Origin: Acuticoccus sp. I52.16.1
GTDB taxonomy: Bacteria > Pseudomonadota > Alphaproteobacteria > Rhizobiales > Amorphaceae
Length of the DNA: 64,000 bases
Assembly (NCBI RefSeq): GCF_022865125.1
Contig: NZ_CP094828.1
Coordinates: forward strand, 5,070,087-5,134,086
Direction of reading: 5' to 3'
Shown: positions 49,051 through 59,065 of the stretch, piece after piece
Layout: every line of letters starts with the position of its first letter
Numbering within the stretch: the first letter of the stretch is position 1
Program-made: the position numbers and the translations under genes
Notes under the pieces: generated by a model
The model's database searches: none
What the model saw: the letters and a program-made list of their open reading frames with translations, nothing else
What the model was told of the DNA's origin: nothing

Positions 49051-49480
49051 ATCTGGGCCTCGCGTCGCGTCGGCCGGCGACGCCCGCCGGCCCGGTTTCG
49101 CAGGAGGCCCCACACCGCACTCCGGGCCCCGGGCTGGAAGCCGGCCGGACGCGGGGACCATCGCCCTCGCCGCCGGCTGGATGACCGCCCGGTTAATCGC
49201 GTTGCATCACCGTGGTGTGACGCTCGCGGCGAATCCGTCGTCCGGTACCCGGCCCGCGGCGGCGTGACGTGCCTTTCCGGCGGGATTCAGGTGGGACGCA
49301 CACCTGCGTTGCATTGCCCGCCGCTCATGGCAAACCAGGGCGCGAACGGGGCGATTTCAGGGGACGCGCGGCGACCTTCGGTAACCGTGATAGAAATATT
49401 TCCCCTGCCCGGCCTTGCATTGCAGGGGCCGCTCGCGTTGGAAATCGCCGTAACACTGTCGTTCGAGGTCCGATCCGTTC
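49051..49480. other. 430-bp divergent intergenic region, MFS / capsule gene
   Basis: No gene is convincing. It contains two stem-loops: CAGGTG-N7-CACCTG (49288-49306) and CCCCTGC-N13-GCAGGGG (49402-49428), the latter next to an AT-rich patch GATAGAAATATTT (about 49389-49401) within 90 bp of the capsule-gene start, where its promoter probably lies. Confidence 0.5.
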
Positions 49481-50764
49481 ATGTCGCTAGCCTCTGCGCG
49501 GCGGGTCCTGCTCCTCGAGGGTCCGCCCACCGGCTTCTTTTCCGTTCTCGAACGTCACCTCGAGGCCGCCGACGTTCCTGTGACACGGGTGCTGCTGCAC
49601 GCGGGGGACTGGCTGTTCGCGCGTGGCCGGGGGATCTCCTTTCGCGGCCGCGTCGACGCGTTCGAGCCGTTCCTGCGCGAGCTGATCGCCGCGAACGACA
49701 TCACCGACCTGATCTATTTCGCCGACCGGTTGCCCTATCACCGCGTCGCCGCGCGGGTGGCGAGCGAGGTCGGCGTCATCCCCTACGCCATCGAGAACGG
49801 CTACCTGCGGCCCGACTGGCTGACCTTCGAGCCGGGCGGCATGGGCGTATACTCCCGCTTCCCCACCGACCGCGACCACATCGAGCGGATCGCCGCCGAC
49901 GCGCCGGCGATCGACAACGAGATCCGCTACCGCCACCTCTTCACCAACGAGGCCTTCCACGACGTCGCCTACAACTTCTCGCGGCTGATCGGCTCGCCCG
50001 TCTACCGCCACTTCGACGACGACAAGCCGACGAGCCCTGTGCGCGAGTACGCCGCCTGGATCCCGCAGCTCGTGCGCCGGCAGATCGCCCGCAACCGCGC
50101 CCCGCGCCAGCTGGAGCGGATCCTGAAACACAACAAGCCGTATTTCCTGATCCCGTTGCAGCTCGAGGTCGACTACCAGATCCGCGACAACTCCCCCTAC
50201 CGGCGCCTGAGCGAGTTCATCGACGAGGTGTTCGCGTCCTTCGCCGCCTACGCGCCGAAAGAGACCTCGGTCCTGGTCAAGATCCACCCGCTCGACAGTG
50301 GGTTGGAGAACTGGCGCCACACGCTGAAGCGCATCAAGCGCGACCACGACCTCACCGGCCGCATCCGCATGATCGCCGCCGGCTCGTTGCAGGACATGCT
50401 GGACAACGCGGCCGGCGTCGTCCTCGTCAACTCCACGGTGGGCCTCTATGCGCTGCGGGCCGGGGCGCCGACGAAGGCGCTCGGCGGCGCGGTCTACAAC
50501 CTTCCCGACCTCACCGACCAGCAGCCGCTCGACACCTTCTGGAGCAACCCGCGGAAGCCGGACGACACCTACGTCGCCACCTTCGTGAAGGCGCTGGCGC
50601 GGGCGACGCAGCTCAAGGGCAGCTTCTACAACCGGCCGGGGATGGACGTCGGCGCGGCGGAGGTGGTGCGGCGCATCAAGGCCGAGATCGGCACCAGCGA
50701 CATGTTCGTCTCCCCGCCGCCGCGGCTGGAGGCGGCGCGCGCGATGGGCGTCAATGTGAGGTAA
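49481..50764 (+). CDS. Capsular polysaccharide biosynthesis protein (KpsS/Capsule_synth family)
   Basis: A 427-residue cytoplasmic protein. RRVLLLEGPPTGFFSVLERHLEA at the N-terminus, EVDYQIRDNSPYRRLSEFIDEVF in the middle and VLVKIHPLDSGLENW followed by VVLVNSTVGLYAL late in the protein are typical of the KpsS/KpsC-like capsule_synth family, whose members add Kdo linkers to group 2 capsules. No other capsule-assembly gene is in the window. The type I secretion genes follow on the same strand after 100 bp. Confidence 0.82.
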   Translation: MSLASARRVLLLEGPPTGFFSVLERHLEAADVPVTRVLLHAGDWLFARGRGISFRGRVDAFEPFLRELIAANDITDLIYFADRLPYHRVAARVASEVGVIPYAIENGYLRPDWLTFEPGGMGVYSRFPTDRDHIERIAADAPAIDNEIRYRHLFTNEAFHDVAYNFSRLIGSPVYRHFDDDKPTSPVREYAAWIPQLVRRQIARNRAPRQLERILKHNKPYFLIPLQLEVDYQIRDNSPYRRLSEFIDEVFASFAAYAPKETSVLVKIHPLDSGLENWRHTLKRIKRDHDLTGRIRMIAAGSLQDMLDNAAGVVLVNSTVGLYALRAGAPTKALGGAVYNLPDLTDQQPLDTFWSNPRKPDDTYVATFVKALARATQLKGSFYNRPGMDVGAAEVVRRIKAEIGTSDMFVSPPPRLEAARAMGVNVR

Positions 50765-50864
50765 ATGCGGCGGCGCTATGAAGGCCGGATCCACCGCCGT
50801 GGCGATTCGTGTGTTCGATGCTAGAACCGGAGCCGCCGCCTGAGGCGTGTTGAGGTGTTGACGC

Positions 50865-52598
50865 ATGGCGAACCCGACATTGACCGCCCGGATCCTGAAA
50901 TCGGCGCGCAGCGCGCTGGGTGGGGTCGCGCTGTTCTCGTGCCTGGTCAACCTTCTGATGCTGACCGGGCCGATCTACATGTTGCAGATCTACGACCGCG
51001 TGCTGGCGTCCGGCTCGGTGCCGACGCTGCTGGCCCTGTCGCTGATCGTGGCGGTCCTCTACGTATTCATGGCGGTGCTGGACCTCGTCCGTCAGCGCAT
51101 TCTCATCCGCGTCGGCCACGTGTTCGACGACGAGCTGAGCCACACCGCCTTCGCATCCTATGTCGACGCGCCGATGAAGTTCGGCCCCGTGGGCGAGCAG
51201 GCCCAGCCGATTCGCGACGTCGACCAGCTGCGCCAGTTCTTCTCCTCGACCGGCATGACGGCGCTGTTCGACGTCCCTTGGATGCCGCTCTACCTGGCCG
51301 TGGTCTACATGATCCACCCCTCGCTCGGCGTGATGGCGACGGCGGGGGCGCTGATCCTTCTCGCCATCGCCATCGTGACCGACCGCACCGCCCGCAACGC
51401 CGTCGCCCGCACCAACTCGATCGGCGCGCGGCGCACGCAGTTCGCCGAATCGACCCGCCGCAATGCGGAGGTGGTACGGGGCATGGGGATGTTGACCGGG
51501 CTCGGCAGCGTGTGGCGCGGGGTCAACCGCAGCTACCTGCGCGCCAATGCCCGCGCGGCGGAGATCGTGTCGACGTCGAGCGTCATCACCAAGGTGTTCC
51601 GCCTCGGCCTGCAATCGGCGGTGCTGGGGCTGGGCGCCTACCTCGCGGTGCACCAGTCGATCACCGCGGGGGCCATGATCGCAGCGTCCATCATCATGAG
51701 CCGCGCATTGCAGCCGGTGGAGGCGGCGGTCTCCAACTGGCGCCAGTTCCTCGGCGCGCGGCAGGCCTACGTGCGGCTGAGCACGGTGGTCCAGGCGACC
51801 GAGGACGTGGACCGGATGGCCCTCCCCGCGCCGACCCGCGAGGTCGCCGCCCAGGCCGTGACGGTGGTCGCCCCCGGCACGCAATCGCCCATCATCCGCG
51901 ACGTCGGCTTCGGTTTGCGTGCGGGGCAGGCGCTGGGGGTGATCGGAAAGTCCGGGTCGGGCAAATCGACCCTGGCGCGGGCGGTCGTCGGCGTGTGGCC
52001 GACGGTGCGCGGCAAGATCACGCTGGACGGCGCACCGATCGACCAGTTCCCGCCGGGCGCCCTCGGCCGGCATATCGGCTACCTGCCGCAGGACGTGGAG
52101 CTCTTCCCCGGCACGGTGGCCGCGAATATCGCCCGCTTCGCACCGGACTTCGACCCGGACGACGTCGTCGAGGCGGCGCGGCAGGCGGGCGTGCACGAGC
52201 TGATCCTCACCCTGCCCAACGGCTACAATACCGCCATCGGCGAGCAGGGCGCGGTGCTCTCCGGCGGGCAGCGCCAGCGCGTCGGCCTCGCCCGCGCCCT
52301 CTACAAGGCGCCGTTCCTCGTGGTGCTGGACGAGCCCAACTCCAACCTCGACGCGGAGGGCGACGAGGCGCTGCTGAAGGCCGTAACCACCATTCGCCAG
52401 CGTGGCGGCATCGCCATCGTCATTGCCCACCGCCCCTCCGCGGTCGCCGGCTGCGACCACATCCTCATGCTCGCGGAGGGGCACATGAAGGACTTCGGGC
52501 CGCGCGACGAGGTCCTGGCCCGGGTCACCCGCCGCGTCGACGGGGCGCCGCCGCTGGTCCGCGGCATCGGCGCCACCAAGCCGGAAGCTGCCGAATGA
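50865..52598 (+). CDS. Type I secretion system permease/ATPase (PrtD/HlyB family)
   Basis: A 577-residue ABC exporter half: about six membrane helices in residues 20-310, then the ATPase. Walker A GKSGSGKST is at 361-369, signature LSGGQRQR and Walker B VVLDEPNSNLD follow. No C39-like peptidase domain precedes the membrane part, which fits the PrtD/PrsD class that exports non-peptide-cleaved proteins. ATG at 50865. The next gene overlaps its stop codon by 4 bases. Confidence 0.93.
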   Translation: MANPTLTARILKSARSALGGVALFSCLVNLLMLTGPIYMLQIYDRVLASGSVPTLLALSLIVAVLYVFMAVLDLVRQRILIRVGHVFDDELSHTAFASYVDAPMKFGPVGEQAQPIRDVDQLRQFFSSTGMTALFDVPWMPLYLAVVYMIHPSLGVMATAGALILLAIAIVTDRTARNAVARTNSIGARRTQFAESTRRNAEVVRGMGMLTGLGSVWRGVNRSYLRANARAAEIVSTSSVITKVFRLGLQSAVLGLGAYLAVHQSITAGAMIAASIIMSRALQPVEAAVSNWRQFLGARQAYVRLSTVVQATEDVDRMALPAPTREVAAQAVTVVAPGTQSPIIRDVGFGLRAGQALGVIGKSGSGKSTLARAVVGVWPTVRGKITLDGAPIDQFPPGALGRHIGYLPQDVELFPGTVAANIARFAPDFDPDDVVEAARQAGVHELILTLPNGYNTAIGEQGAVLSGGQRQRVGLARALYKAPFLVVLDEPNSNLDAEGDEALLKAVTTIRQRGGIAIVIAHRPSAVAGCDHILMLAEGHMKDFGPRDEVLARVTRRVDGAPPLVRGIGATKPEAAE

Positions 52599-53920
52599 GC
52601 AACGTCGCCGACGACGAGGTCGACACGCCGATCTTCGCCCACACCATCGGCCACTACCTGCGCCTCGGCGCCATCACGGCGGCCGCGCTGGTGCTGGGGC
52701 TCGGCGGGTGGGCCGCGATCGCGCAGGTCTCCGGCGCGGTGGTCGCCCACGGCTTCGTCGCGGTGGACGAGCGCGTCAAGGAGATCCAGCACCGCGAGGG
52801 CGGCATCGTCGCCGCGATCCCGGTCAAGAACGGCGACGTCGTCGCGGCGGGCGACCTCCTCGTCGAACTCGACGACACGCAGCCGCGCGCCGGACGCGAC
52901 CTCCTCGCCGCCCAACTCACCGCGTTGCGTGCCCGCATGGACCGCCTCCAGGCCGAGCGCGCCAAGGCCGACGCCGTCACCTTCGGCGCCGGGCTGATGG
53001 CGCGGGCGGACGAGCCGGCGGTCGCCGAGATCATGGCGGGGCAACGCTCGGTGTTCGCCGCCCGCCGCGCGACGATCGACGGGCAGACCGCCCAGCTCGA
53101 GGAGCAGGTCCTCCAGCTGGAGCAGCAGATCGGCGGGATGGAGGCCCAGCTCGACGCCAAGCGGGACGAAGTGGCGCTGATCGAGGCCGAGCTGGAGGAC
53201 CTCACCCAGCTCCTCGCGCGCGACCTCGTCCCTCGTGCCCGCGTCACCGAACGGCGGCGCGAGGCGGCGCGCCTCACCGGCGAAGACGGCGAGCTGACCG
53301 CCCGCATCGCCGCCGCGCGCGGGCGCATCGCCGAGATCCGCATGCAGGTCTTGCAGATCGAGACCGAGTTCCAACAGAGCGTCCTGTCCGAGATCAGCGA
53401 CCTGCAGACCGAGATCGCCACCCTCGCCGAGCGCAACGTCGCCGCGGACGACGAGCTGTCGCGCATCGAGGTGCGGGCGCCGGTGGGAGGCATCGTCCAC
53501 GAGAGTGCGGTCAGCACGATCGGCGGCGTGGTGGCGCCGGGCGGCCTCCTCATGAAGATCGTGCCGCAGAGCGAGACGCTCGTGGTGGAGACGCGCATCG
53601 CGCCCATCAACGTGGACGAGGTGAGCGTCGGCCAGCACGCGCAGGTGCTGCTGACGGGCCTGCCGACCCGGACGACGCCCCGCCTCAACGGCGAGGTGGC
53701 GAGCATCTCGGCCGAGCGCTCGGTGGACCCGGCGACGGGGCAATCCTACTTCACCGCCCGCGTGACCCTCTCGCCGCAGGAGCGCGCGCGGCTGGGCGCG
53801 GCCGTCGTCCACCCCGGCATGCCGGCCGAGGTGTTCATCGAGACACGCGCGCGCAACGTGCTGGATTACCTGGTGGAGCCGCTGTTCAACGCCGCCAACG
53901 TGACCTTCACCGAAAGCTGA
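52595..53920 (+). CDS. Type I secretion membrane fusion protein (HlyD/PrtE family)
   Basis: A 441-residue periplasmic adaptor: short cytoplasmic N-terminus, one membrane helix (about 27-47), a biotinyl-lipoyl-like half domain (about 60-95), a long antiparallel coiled coil (about 105-300), then the second lipoyl half and a beta-barrel domain (IRVEAPV-type segment RIEVRAPVGGIVHES). It links the ATPase to the outer membrane factor. The ATG overlaps the TGA of the ATPase gene (ATGA), so the two subunits are translationally coupled. Confidence 0.92.
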   Translation: MSNVADDEVDTPIFAHTIGHYLRLGAITAAALVLGLGGWAAIAQVSGAVVAHGFVAVDERVKEIQHREGGIVAAIPVKNGDVVAAGDLLVELDDTQPRAGRDLLAAQLTALRARMDRLQAERAKADAVTFGAGLMARADEPAVAEIMAGQRSVFAARRATIDGQTAQLEEQVLQLEQQIGGMEAQLDAKRDEVALIEAELEDLTQLLARDLVPRARVTERRREAARLTGEDGELTARIAAARGRIAEIRMQVLQIETEFQQSVLSEISDLQTEIATLAERNVAADDELSRIEVRAPVGGIVHESAVSTIGGVVAPGGLLMKIVPQSETLVVETRIAPINVDEVSVGQHAQVLLTGLPTRTTPRLNGEVASISAERSVDPATGQSYFTARVTLSPQERARLGAAVVHPGMPAEVFIETRARNVLDYLVEPLFNAANVTFTES

Positions 53921-54003
53921 GGACAGCGCCCGCGGCCGCTTTGGCTTAGGGGCTTGTTAACCATATCCATTCACCAATGGAGGCGTCTTCAAAAGGCGGT
54001 TCC

Positions 54004-55671
54004 ATGCGTGTCTTCCTGCTCCTGATCGTTGCCGTCGGGCTCGGCTCCTGCGGGCCGCGAGCCTCCGGGCCGCACGACGCCCTGAGCGCCATCGAGGCCG
54101 CCGACCTCAGCCGCTCGGTCGCCGCGCCCGCCCCCACCAACGCGCAATTCTTCGTGGCCCCGAAGGCGCTGCACGCCGGGCCGACGATCATCGGCCCGGT
54201 GCCGGCGCAGGACGCCGCCGCGGCGGCCGCCGACCCGCGCACCACCGTCACCGTGCACCCGATTCCGGACGATCACGACCCGGCAGAGTTCGAGGCGGTC
54301 GAAGACCTCGTGGTGGGCGCCGCCGCTCTTTCGGCCCCGCTCGACATCACGCCCGAAAGCGGCCGGCTGTCGGACGCGCTGCGGTCGGCCTACGACACGA
54401 ACCCCATCGTCAACCGGGCCCGCGCCAACGTGCGCGCGGCGGACGAGGACGTCGCCATCGCCCGCTCCGGCAACCGGCCGACCGTGAGCGTCGCGGCGAG
54501 CGGCGGCATGGCGAGCGATCGCTACCTCAACACTCCCGCCAGCCTCGGCGGCGGCACCTTCACGGACGACGAGCGCTCGGCGAGCATCGCGCTGGAGGTC
54601 ACGCAGCCGCTCTTCCGCGGCTTCCGCACACGCAACGCCACCCGCGCGGCGGCGGCGGGCGTGCGGGCCGAACGGCAGCGCCTGCGCGGCACGCAGCAGG
54701 ACGTGATCCTGGCGACCGCCAACGCCTTCTTCGACGTCCGGCGAGCGCGCCGCGGCGAGGCGCTGCGGCGCCAGGAGGTGGCCTTTTTGCAGCAGCAGAT
54801 CGGCGCGGCGCAGAGCCGGCTGCGCTATGGCGAAGGCACCCGCACCGACGTCGACCAGGCCACCACGCGGCTGGGCGAGGCACAGACGCTGCTGTTCGAG
54901 GAGAGCGCCGCCGCCCGCGCCGCCGAGGCCCGCTTCCGGGAGTTCAGCAACACCGACCCCGGCACACTCGACCTCGATATCGACATCGCCGCCCGGATGC
55001 CCGCCTCGCTCGCCGACGCGCTGCGGGCCGGGCAGGACGGCAACCCCGACATCCAGCAGGCGCTGCACGAGGTCGATGTCGCCAACTACGACGTGCGCAC
55101 GCTCGAGGGCGAGATGCTGCCGACGGTGAGCGTCAGCGGCCGCGTCGGCCTCGATGCCGGCACGTCCTCGGCCGACCGCACCGAATCGGCCGAGGTGAGG
55201 CTCAACGTGACGGTGCCGATCTACCAGGGGGGCGGCGTCTCGGCGCGGGTGCGGCGTGCGAAGGAGCAGCTCGGCGGCGCGCGCATCGGCGTCGACGTCG
55301 CCCGCAACGAGACGCGCTCGGACATTGCCAGCGCATGGGCCTCCTACCAGACCGCGCGCGAATCCATGGCCGCCGCCGAGGCCTCGATCGCGGTGGCGCA
55401 GCGGGCGGTCGCCGGGCTGCTGGAGGAATTGCGCGTCGGCCAGCGGACCACGGTCGACGTGCTGGACGCGCAGCGCGACCTCATCCGCGTGCAGATCATC
55501 CAGGCCGGTGCGCGGCGCCAGCGCGACTCCGCCGCCTTCCAGCTCATGCGCGAGCTCGGCCAGCTCGACCCCTCGATGCTGGGTCTGGGCATCCCCGACT
55601 ACCAGCCCGAGGAACACTACGAGGCGACGGTGGACCGTTGGGCGGGCCTGCGCACGCCCAACGGGAGCTGA
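54004..55671 (+). CDS. TolC-family outer membrane factor, predicted lipoprotein
   Basis: A 555-residue protein. The N-terminus MRVFLLLIVAVGLGSC has a lipobox (LGSC, Cys16), so it should be lipid-anchored, like OprM-type factors but unlike most type I secretion TolCs. Residues 17-118 are an Ala/Pro-rich linker; the outer-membrane efflux domain follows with two internal repeats (ARANVRAADEDVAIARSG, then late LRVGQRTTVDVLDAQRDL). ATG at 54004 fits the signal sequence. It is 83 bp behind the adaptor gene and ends 3 bp from the convergent SMP-30 gene. Confidence 0.88.
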   Translation: MRVFLLLIVAVGLGSCGPRASGPHDALSAIEAADLSRSVAAPAPTNAQFFVAPKALHAGPTIIGPVPAQDAAAAAADPRTTVTVHPIPDDHDPAEFEAVEDLVVGAAALSAPLDITPESGRLSDALRSAYDTNPIVNRARANVRAADEDVAIARSGNRPTVSVAASGGMASDRYLNTPASLGGGTFTDDERSASIALEVTQPLFRGFRTRNATRAAAAGVRAERQRLRGTQQDVILATANAFFDVRRARRGEALRRQEVAFLQQQIGAAQSRLRYGEGTRTDVDQATTRLGEAQTLLFEESAAARAAEARFREFSNTDPGTLDLDIDIAARMPASLADALRAGQDGNPDIQQALHEVDVANYDVRTLEGEMLPTVSVSGRVGLDAGTSSADRTESAEVRLNVTVPIYQGGGVSARVRRAKEQLGGARIGVDVARNETRSDIASAWASYQTARESMAAAEASIAVAQRAVAGLLEELRVGQRTTVDVLDAQRDLIRVQIIQAGARRQRDSAAFQLMRELGQLDPSMLGLGIPDYQPEEHYEATVDRWAGLRTPNGS

Positions 55672-55674
55672 GGC

Positions 55675-56589
55675 TCAGCCCGGATAGGGCATGCCGTTGG
55701 TGAACACGTACGTCGCATAGAGCGAGGTCGTGCCGCAGATGTAGAGCCGGTTGCGCTTGTGCGTGCCCCAGCAGACGTTGGCGACCACCTCCGGCACCTT
55801 GATCTTGCCGATCAGCGTGCCCGACGGGTTGTAGACGTGGACCCCGTCGCCGGCGCTGGACCAGAGATTGCCCTGCTCGTCCATACGGAACCCGTCGAAC
55901 AGGCCGTAGGTGCAGGTGGCGAAGACCTCCCCGCCCGAGAGCTTCCCGTCGGTGACGGAGAAGCGGCGGATGTGGCGCGGCCCGTCCTTGATGTGGCTGA
56001 CCCCGGTGTCGGCGATGTAGAGCACCGAATAATCGGGCGAGAAGGCGAGTCCGTTGGGCTTCACGAAGTCGGTCGCGACGGCGGCGACGGCGCCGGTCGA
56101 CGGGTCGATCCGGTATACGTAGCTGCCGCCGATCTCCTCCGGCGCGCGTCCGCCCTCGTAGTCCTTGTCGATGCCGTAGGTCGGGTCGGTGAACCAGATC
56201 GAGCCGTCCGCGTGGACGACGACGTCGTTGGGTGAATTGAAGCGCTTGCCGTCGTAGCGGTCGGCGAGAATGGTGATCGAGCCGTCGTGCTCGGTTCGGG
56301 TCACGCGCCGGCCGGAATGCTCGCAGGTCACGAGGCGGCCTTCGCGGTCGCGGGTATTGCCGTTGGCGTGCATCGACGGGGTTCGGAAGACGCCGACCGT
56401 CTCGGTCGCCTCGTCGAAGCGCAGCATGCGGTTGTTGGGAATGTCGGAGAAGACGAGGGAGCGGTGAGCGGCGAAATAAGCCGGCCCCTCGAGCCAGCGC
56501 CCGCCGGTCCACAACTTGTCGAGCGCGGTGTTGCCCAGGATGAGCTTGCCGAAGTCGTCCTCGATCACGTCCAGATGGCTCTGGAGCAT
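55675..56589 (-). CDS. SMP-30/gluconolactonase family protein
   Basis: A 304-residue six-bladed beta-propeller hydrolase, probably a sugar lactonase. LVFSDIPNNRMLRF (about 45-58), FNSPNDVVVHADGSIWFTDPTYG with the metal-binding Asn/Asp, and KPNGLAFSPDYSVLYIADTG are the conserved blades. It could supply sugar acids for the dehydratase/DgoK route found 10 kb away, but the genes are not linked. No signal peptide. Confidence 0.87.
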   Translation of the reverse strand: MLQSHLDVIEDDFGKLILGNTALDKLWTGGRWLEGPAYFAAHRSLVFSDIPNNRMLRFDEATETVGVFRTPSMHANGNTRDREGRLVTCEHSGRRVTRTEHDGSITILADRYDGKRFNSPNDVVVHADGSIWFTDPTYGIDKDYEGGRAPEEIGGSYVYRIDPSTGAVAAVATDFVKPNGLAFSPDYSVLYIADTGVSHIKDGPRHIRRFSVTDGKLSGGEVFATCTYGLFDGFRMDEQGNLWSSAGDGVHVYNPSGTLIGKIKVPEVVANVCWGTHKRNRLYICGTTSLYATYVFTNGMPYPG

Positions 56590-56660
56590 AGGTGGTCCCT
56601 CCCCCGTGTGGTTTTTTCAGTTCGATGCCAGATGGATGACGCGCGAAGCAAGCAAGAACG

Positions 56661-57047
56661 TCATGGCAGGTTGCGCTTGTGCTGTGCGGCGCCCGGCAGC
56701 GGGGCCAGCCACGGCGCCCGCCGGTCGACCCAGATCTCGAACGCCGGGGTCAGGTCGGACGTGTCGTCGAGGCAGCCGAGGCGCATCTCCACCGCCGGGT
56801 CGCCGTCCATCGTGGCGAACAGCGGGCTGCCGCATCGGGGGCAGAAGTGACGGTGATCGGTCGTCTCGATCCATGAGCGCGTCTCGCCGACCACCGTGAG
56901 CGCGGCGCGCGGGAAGACGGCATAGGCCATGAACGGGCCGCCGGTCTCGCGCCGGCAGGTGCGGCAGTGGCACAGGCCCACCTCGCTCGGATCGCCATCG
57001 AGGCGGAGCGTCACCGCCCCGCAGTTGCATCGCCCGGTCCTGGTCAA
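56661..57047 (-). CDS. GFA/CENP-V domain protein
   Basis: A 128-residue zinc protein of the glutathione-dependent-formaldehyde-activating (GFA)/CENP-V fold. Zinc ligands: CNCGA (residues 8-10), LCHCRTCRR, and FCPRCGSPLF. Most family members have no proven formaldehyde role. A TTG at 57047 is needed because the first Cys motif follows it directly and no ATG precedes it in frame. It lies 71 bp upstream of the SMP-30 gene on the same strand and is divergent from the ABC exporter. Confidence 0.8.
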   Translation of the reverse strand: MTRTGRCNCGAVTLRLDGDPSEVGLCHCRTCRRETGGPFMAYAVFPRAALTVVGETRSWIETTDHRHFCPRCGSPLFATMDGDPAVEMRLGCLDDTSDLTPAFEIWVDRRAPWLAPLPGAAQHKRNLP

Positions 57048-57174
57048 CGTCTCGTCATCCCGTTCGCGTACAATACATTCGGACGCATCGCCCGATCCCG
57101 TCAGGTGCGTTGCTCGCGCCCGCCCGGAGGCCTACACGAACCGGACGCTCGAGGCGAAAGGGTCGCGTTCCGCC

Positions 57175-58896
57175 ATGCTGTTGCGCAAGTTCTTTTCCTA
57201 CTATGCGCCCTTCAAGGGTCTCTTCGCGCTGGACTTCGGATGCGCCGTCGTCGCCGGCCTGTTGGAACTCGCCTTTCCGATGGCGATCAAGCTCTTCATC
57301 GACCGGTTGCTGCCGGCGGGCGACTGGACCTTGATCATCGTCGCGGCCGCGGCGCTGCTCGTCGTCTACGTCATGAACGCCGGCATGATGGCCATCGTCA
57401 CCTACTGGGGCCACATGCTCGGCATCAACATCGAGACCGAGATGCGCCGCAAGGCGTTCGACCACCTGCAGAAGCTCTCCTTCTCGTTCTACGACGGGGC
57501 CAAGACCGGGCACCTCACCGCGCGCGTCACCAAGGATCTCGAAGAGGTGGGCGAGCTGGCGCACCACGGGCCGGAGGAGGTCTTCCTCGCGATCATGACC
57601 TTCGTCGGCGCCTTCCTGCTGATGGCCACCATCAACCTGGAGCTGGCGCTGATCGTCGGCGCGATCGTCCCGGCGATCGGCTGGCTGACGATGACGGTGG
57701 GCACGCGCATGACGCACAACTTCCGCGCCCTCTTCCGCCGCGTCGGCGCCTTCAACGCGCGGCTGGAGGAGAATATCGGCGGCATGCGCGTGGTGCAGGC
57801 CTTCGCCAACGAAGCGCACGAGACCGCGCTTTTCGCCGACGACAATCAAAAGTACCGCACCATCAAGCTTCAGGCCTATCGCCTGATGGCGGCCAACTCG
57901 GCGCTCTCCTACTTCGGATTGCGGCTGATCCAGGTGATCGTGATGGTGACGGGCACCTGGTTCGTCATCAAGGGCGAGCTGACGGCGGGCGGGTTCGTGT
58001 CCTTCCTGCTGCTGATCACGATCTTTTTCGGGCCGATCGAGAAGATCAACCGCATCCTCGAGATGTACCCCAAGGGCATCGCCGGCTTCCGCTCCTACCT
58101 CGACCTCCTGGCGATCGAGCCCGACATCGTCGACCGTCCGGGCGCGATCGCCGCGCCGGACCTGCGCGGCGATATCCGCTACGAGGGCGTGCACTTCGCC
58201 TACTCCACTTCGCTGCCGGTGCTGAAGGGTATCGATCTTGCGATCGGCGCCGGCGAGACGGTGGCTTTCGTCGGCCCGTCGGGTGCCGGGAAGACGACCA
58301 TCTGCTCGCTGCTGCCGCGCTTCTACGAGCCGCAGGCCGGACGCATCCTGATCGACGGGATCGACATCCGCGACATGACGATCACCTCGTTGCGCCGGCA
58401 GATCGGCATCGTGCAGCAGGACGTCTTCCTGTTCGCCGGCACCATCCGCGAGAACGTCGCCTACGGGCGGCTCGGCGCCTCGGAGGCGGACATCCTCGCC
58501 GCGGTGCGCGCCGCACGGATCGAGGATCTCGTCGCCTCGCTCCCCGACGGGCTCGACACGGTGATCGGCGAGCGCGGGGTGAAGCTCTCCGGCGGCCAGA
58601 AGCAACGCCTGGCGATCGCCCGCATCTTCCTGAAGGACCCGCCGATCCTGGTGCTGGACGAGGCGACCTCCGCGCTCGACACCGAGACGGAGCGGCAGAT
58701 CCAGGCGTCCCTGGCCGCGCTCTCGCAGGGGCGCACGACGCTGGTGATCGCACACCGGCTCGCCACCATCCGCGGCGCCGACCGCATCGTCGTCGTGACG
58801 CCGGACGGGGTCGCCGAACAGGGGCGCCACGCCGAGCTGATCGCCCGCGGCGGCCTCTACAGCCGTCTCCACGAGACGCAGTTCGCGGCCGAATAA
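57175..58896 (+). CDS. ABC transporter, fused permease/ATPase (MsbA/LmrA-type exporter)
   Basis: A 573-residue half-transporter that works as a dimer: six membrane helices in residues 15-310 and an ATPase domain with Walker A GPSGAGKTT (367-375), signature LSGGQKQR, Walker B LVLDEATSALD and the His switch AHRLATI. Substrate could be a lipid or drug; no specific marker is seen. The ATG at 57175 starts with MLLRKFFSYY, the usual exporter N-terminus. TACAAT at 57067-57072 is a candidate -10 box without a clear -35. Confidence 0.88.
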   Translation: MLLRKFFSYYAPFKGLFALDFGCAVVAGLLELAFPMAIKLFIDRLLPAGDWTLIIVAAAALLVVYVMNAGMMAIVTYWGHMLGINIETEMRRKAFDHLQKLSFSFYDGAKTGHLTARVTKDLEEVGELAHHGPEEVFLAIMTFVGAFLLMATINLELALIVGAIVPAIGWLTMTVGTRMTHNFRALFRRVGAFNARLEENIGGMRVVQAFANEAHETALFADDNQKYRTIKLQAYRLMAANSALSYFGLRLIQVIVMVTGTWFVIKGELTAGGFVSFLLLITIFFGPIEKINRILEMYPKGIAGFRSYLDLLAIEPDIVDRPGAIAAPDLRGDIRYEGVHFAYSTSLPVLKGIDLAIGAGETVAFVGPSGAGKTTICSLLPRFYEPQAGRILIDGIDIRDMTITSLRRQIGIVQQDVFLFAGTIRENVAYGRLGASEADILAAVRAARIEDLVASLPDGLDTVIGERGVKLSGGQKQRLAIARIFLKDPPILVLDEATSALDTETERQIQASLAALSQGRTTLVIAHRLATIRGADRIVVVTPDGVAEQGRHAELIARGGLYSRLHETQFAAE

Positions 58897-59065
58897 CACG
58901 CCGGCCCCGGGCGCGCGGCGGGCGGGGCGGCGCGCCCGGCGCGTCACGATGTCCAACACGTCATGGAACAAACGCGGTCGCTCGACCTTTTCTGACCCAG
59001 AAACAGAGGGCCGCACGCCGCATCGCCTGCGCCTCGTCTGCGACGCGAACATTGTTCGGCGTACC

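Noticed and set aside
49269..49490. Possible 73-codon gene before the capsule gene
   Set aside because: Arg/Gly-rich sequence without ribosome site, overlapping the capsule gene start; not convincing.
58965..58969. Another GGAAC upstream of the stress operon as second EcfG promoter
   Set aside because: No CGTT or GTT at a spacing of 16-17 bases.
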